Source: Zeimonas sp044507525 (GTDB lineage Bacteria > Pseudomonadota > Gammaproteobacteria > Burkholderiales > Burkholderiaceae_E). From it: DNA of 14,579 nt. The position numbers were made by a program, and so were the translations under genes. This document shows positions 14,001 through 14,579 of this stretch, piece by piece. Where the stretch lies: positions 1 to 14,579 of the forward strand of contig JBIQJM010000083.1 of NCBI GenBank assembly GCA_044507525.1, read 5' to 3'. Within the stretch, counting starts at the first letter, position 1. Each line of letters begins with the position of its first letter. The notes under the pieces were generated by a model that worked only from the letters and a program-made list of their open reading frames with translations, did not search any database and had not been told where the DNA came from.

Positions 14001-14579
14001 CGACACCTCGGCGTAGTCGGGCGTGACCGCGACCACCTTCGCGCCCTTGTAGCGCACCTCGGTGAAGAAGTGCGCGTCGGGCGTGCGCGTCTGCGGAACG
14101 TTCGAACCCCAGGCGATGAGGAAGGTGGAGTTGTACCAGTCGGCCGACTCCGGAACGTCGGTCTGCTCGCCCCAGGTCTGCGGGCTCGACGGCGGCAGGT
14201 CGCAGTACCAGTCGTAGAAGCTCATGCACACGCCGCCGATGAGCGACAGGTAGCGCGAGCCCGCGGCGTACGAGACCATCGACATCGCCGGGATCGGCGA
14301 GAAGCCCAGGATGCGATCGGGCCCGTGGCGGCGGATCGTGTGGACGTTCGCCGCCGCGACGATCTCGTTGACCTCGTCCCAGGAGGCGCGCACGAAGCCC
14401 CCCATGCCGCGCTGCTGCTGGTAGCGGCGACGCAGCTCGTCGTCGCCGACGATCGCGGCCCACGCGTCGACCGGCGATTCCGTCTTCGCGCGCGCCGTGC
14501 GCCATGCCTTCATCAGGCACCCGCGCACCAGCGGATACTTGACGCGATTCGCGCTGTACAGGTACCAGCTGTAGCTCGC
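11073..14579 (-). CDS. narG: Respiratory nitrate reductase alpha subunit NarG, 5' end outside window
   Basis: 1168 residues are visible, reading in frame from the window edge at ASYSWYLYSANR. This aligns with about residue 97 of E. coli NarG, so roughly 96 N-terminal residues are missing, including the His/Cys ligands of the FS0 [4Fe-4S] cluster. The visible part holds the Mo-bisMGD catalytic body. The aspartate in WYCDLPP (residue 127 of the fragment) matches the molybdenum ligand of E. coli NarG. Other family blocks are SPQTWGEQTDVPESADW, GSNVPQTRTPDAHF, GCIGQSGGGWAHYVGQEKLR, FRMSTTCLYSDIVLPTATWY, PRKIISSPTWSGLE and the C-terminal FVVVRKMAKVDWLD. It reduces nitrate to nitrite on the cytoplasmic side. 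The open frame is uninterrupted. It is the first gene seen of the narGHJI-parvulin operon; the promoter and any narK lie outside. Confidence 0.98.
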   Translation of the reverse strand, partial: ASYSWYLYSANRVKYPLVRGCLMKAWRTARAKTESPVDAWAAIVGDDELRRRYQQQRGMGGFVRASWDEVNEIVAAANVHTIRRHGPDRILGFSPIPAMSMVSYAAGSRYLSLIGGVCMSFYDWYCDLPPSSPQTWGEQTDVPESADWYNSTFLIAWGSNVPQTRTPDAHFFTEVRYKGAKVVAVTPDYAEVSKLADLWLHPKQGTDAALAMAMGHVILREFHVERRPDYFDDYARRYTDLPLLVELAEAPLADGATLLAPGRYLRASDFDDSLAESNHPQWKTVALDDSGAVVVPNGSIGFRWGPEGRDDAGRWNLESRDARDGRELRLQLSLLDDAAHAHEVVDVGFPYFGGIATPHFAANEQGGDVLRRRVPARRLTVVRDGVRTEILVATVFDLLAANYGVARAGIDDPSAATGFDDDRPYTPAWQEAITGVPREQVIAVARQFAENAEKTRGKSMVIIGAAMNHWYHCDMNYRGIINLLMLCGCIGQSGGGWAHYVGQEKLRPQTGWAPVAFALDWIRPPRQQNSTSFFYAHTDQWRYERLGVEEIRSPLAGRGTPHASMIDYNVRAERMGWLPSAPQLKTNPLEIARAAQAAGVDAKAYVVDGLKRGTLELSCEDPDDPANWPRNLFVWRSNLLGSSGKGHEYFLRHLLGTSHGVQGKDLGPEDAKPAEVKWHERAPEGKLDLLVTLDFRMSTTCLYSDIVLPTATWYEKNDLNTSDMHPFIHPLSRAVDPAWEARSDWEIYKGFARKFSELCPGHLGVERDVVLAPMMHDTPSELAQPFDVHDWKRGECELEPGRTAPQIAVVERDYPNTYARFTALGPLMTRAGNGGKGIAWNTDDEVRALAELNGKVEDDGVAHGLPRIVSDVDAAETVMMLAPETNGQVAVKAWEALSKITGREHAHLALHREDEKIRFRDIQAQPRKIISSPTWSGLESEKVSYNAGYTNVHELIPWRTLTGRQQFYQDHPWMRDFGEGFVAYRPPVDLKAVGAVMGRKPNGNAEIALNFITPHQKWGIHSTYSDNLMMLTLNRGGPVIWLSEDDAREAGIVDNDWVELFNANGAIAARAVVSQRVNRGMVMMYHAQEKIINTPGSEITGMRGGIHNSVTRIVLKPTHMIGGYAQYSYGFNYYGTIGTNRDEFVVVRKMAKVDWLDEPAAATNGAQA

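Noticed and set aside
9553..14520. Continuous open frame that appears to fuse NarH to a long upstream segment
   Set aside because: Only the part from 11076 down reads as NarH. The upstream part is an out-of-frame reading of narG, which is intact in its own frame and ends at 11073.

Overview
The window is very GC-rich DNA with short gaps and many overlapping stop/start codons. The gene content fits a denitrifying or nitrate-respiring betaproteobacterium (Burkholderiales/Rhodocyclales-like). This placement is inferred from gene families and base composition, because no rRNA or other taxonomic marker is present. Nine CDSs are on the minus strand as complete genes, one minus-strand gene (narG) runs off the right edge, and one gene is on the plus strand.

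Layout from left to right. (1) 47-2108, minus: lemA, then a signal-peptide TPM-domain protein with a glycine-rich tail, then a second TPM-type protein without a signal peptide. These form a tight cluster of the LemA/TPM type. (2) 2215-3368, minus: a five-helix Yip1-like membrane protein overlapping msrA by ATGA. The Shine-Dalgarno of the membrane protein lies inside a predicted hairpin. (3) 3443-5992, minus: a fused FAD monooxygenase/Old Yellow Enzyme of the 2-aminobenzoyl-CoA monooxygenase/reductase (salicylyl-CoA 5-hydroxylase) family. It is divergent from (4) 6110-6529, plus: a Rid-family protein with Met where the archetypal catalytic Arg would be. A 24-bp inverted repeat overlapping a candidate promoter sits between them and could control both. 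(5) 6530-7185: a 656-bp intergenic stretch with no credible gene but several strong inverted repeats, including a 60-nt near-perfect hairpin. (6) 7186-14579, minus: the membrane-bound respiratory nitrate reductase operon narG-narH-narJ-narI, followed by a cytoplasmic parvulin-type prolyl isomerase overlapping narI by GTGA.

How the genes work together. NarG (Mo-bisMGD), NarH (four Fe-S clusters) and NarI (two b hemes) form the quinol-nitrate oxidoreductase. NarJ and probably the parvulin assist its assembly. The monooxygenase/reductase converts an aromatic CoA thioester by hydroxylation and ring reduction. If the substrate is 2-aminobenzoyl-CoA, the product is an enamine, which would make the divergent Rid protein a natural partner. 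LemA/TPM, MsrA and the Yip1-like protein look like envelope and housekeeping functions.

The most unusual parts of the window are the structured convergent intergenic region, the Rid variant paired with the CoA-monooxygenase, the hairpin over the yip1-like ribosome binding site, and the DxPG-repeat leader of the nar-linked parvulin. I saw no rRNA, tRNA, CRISPR array, transposase or phage gene.
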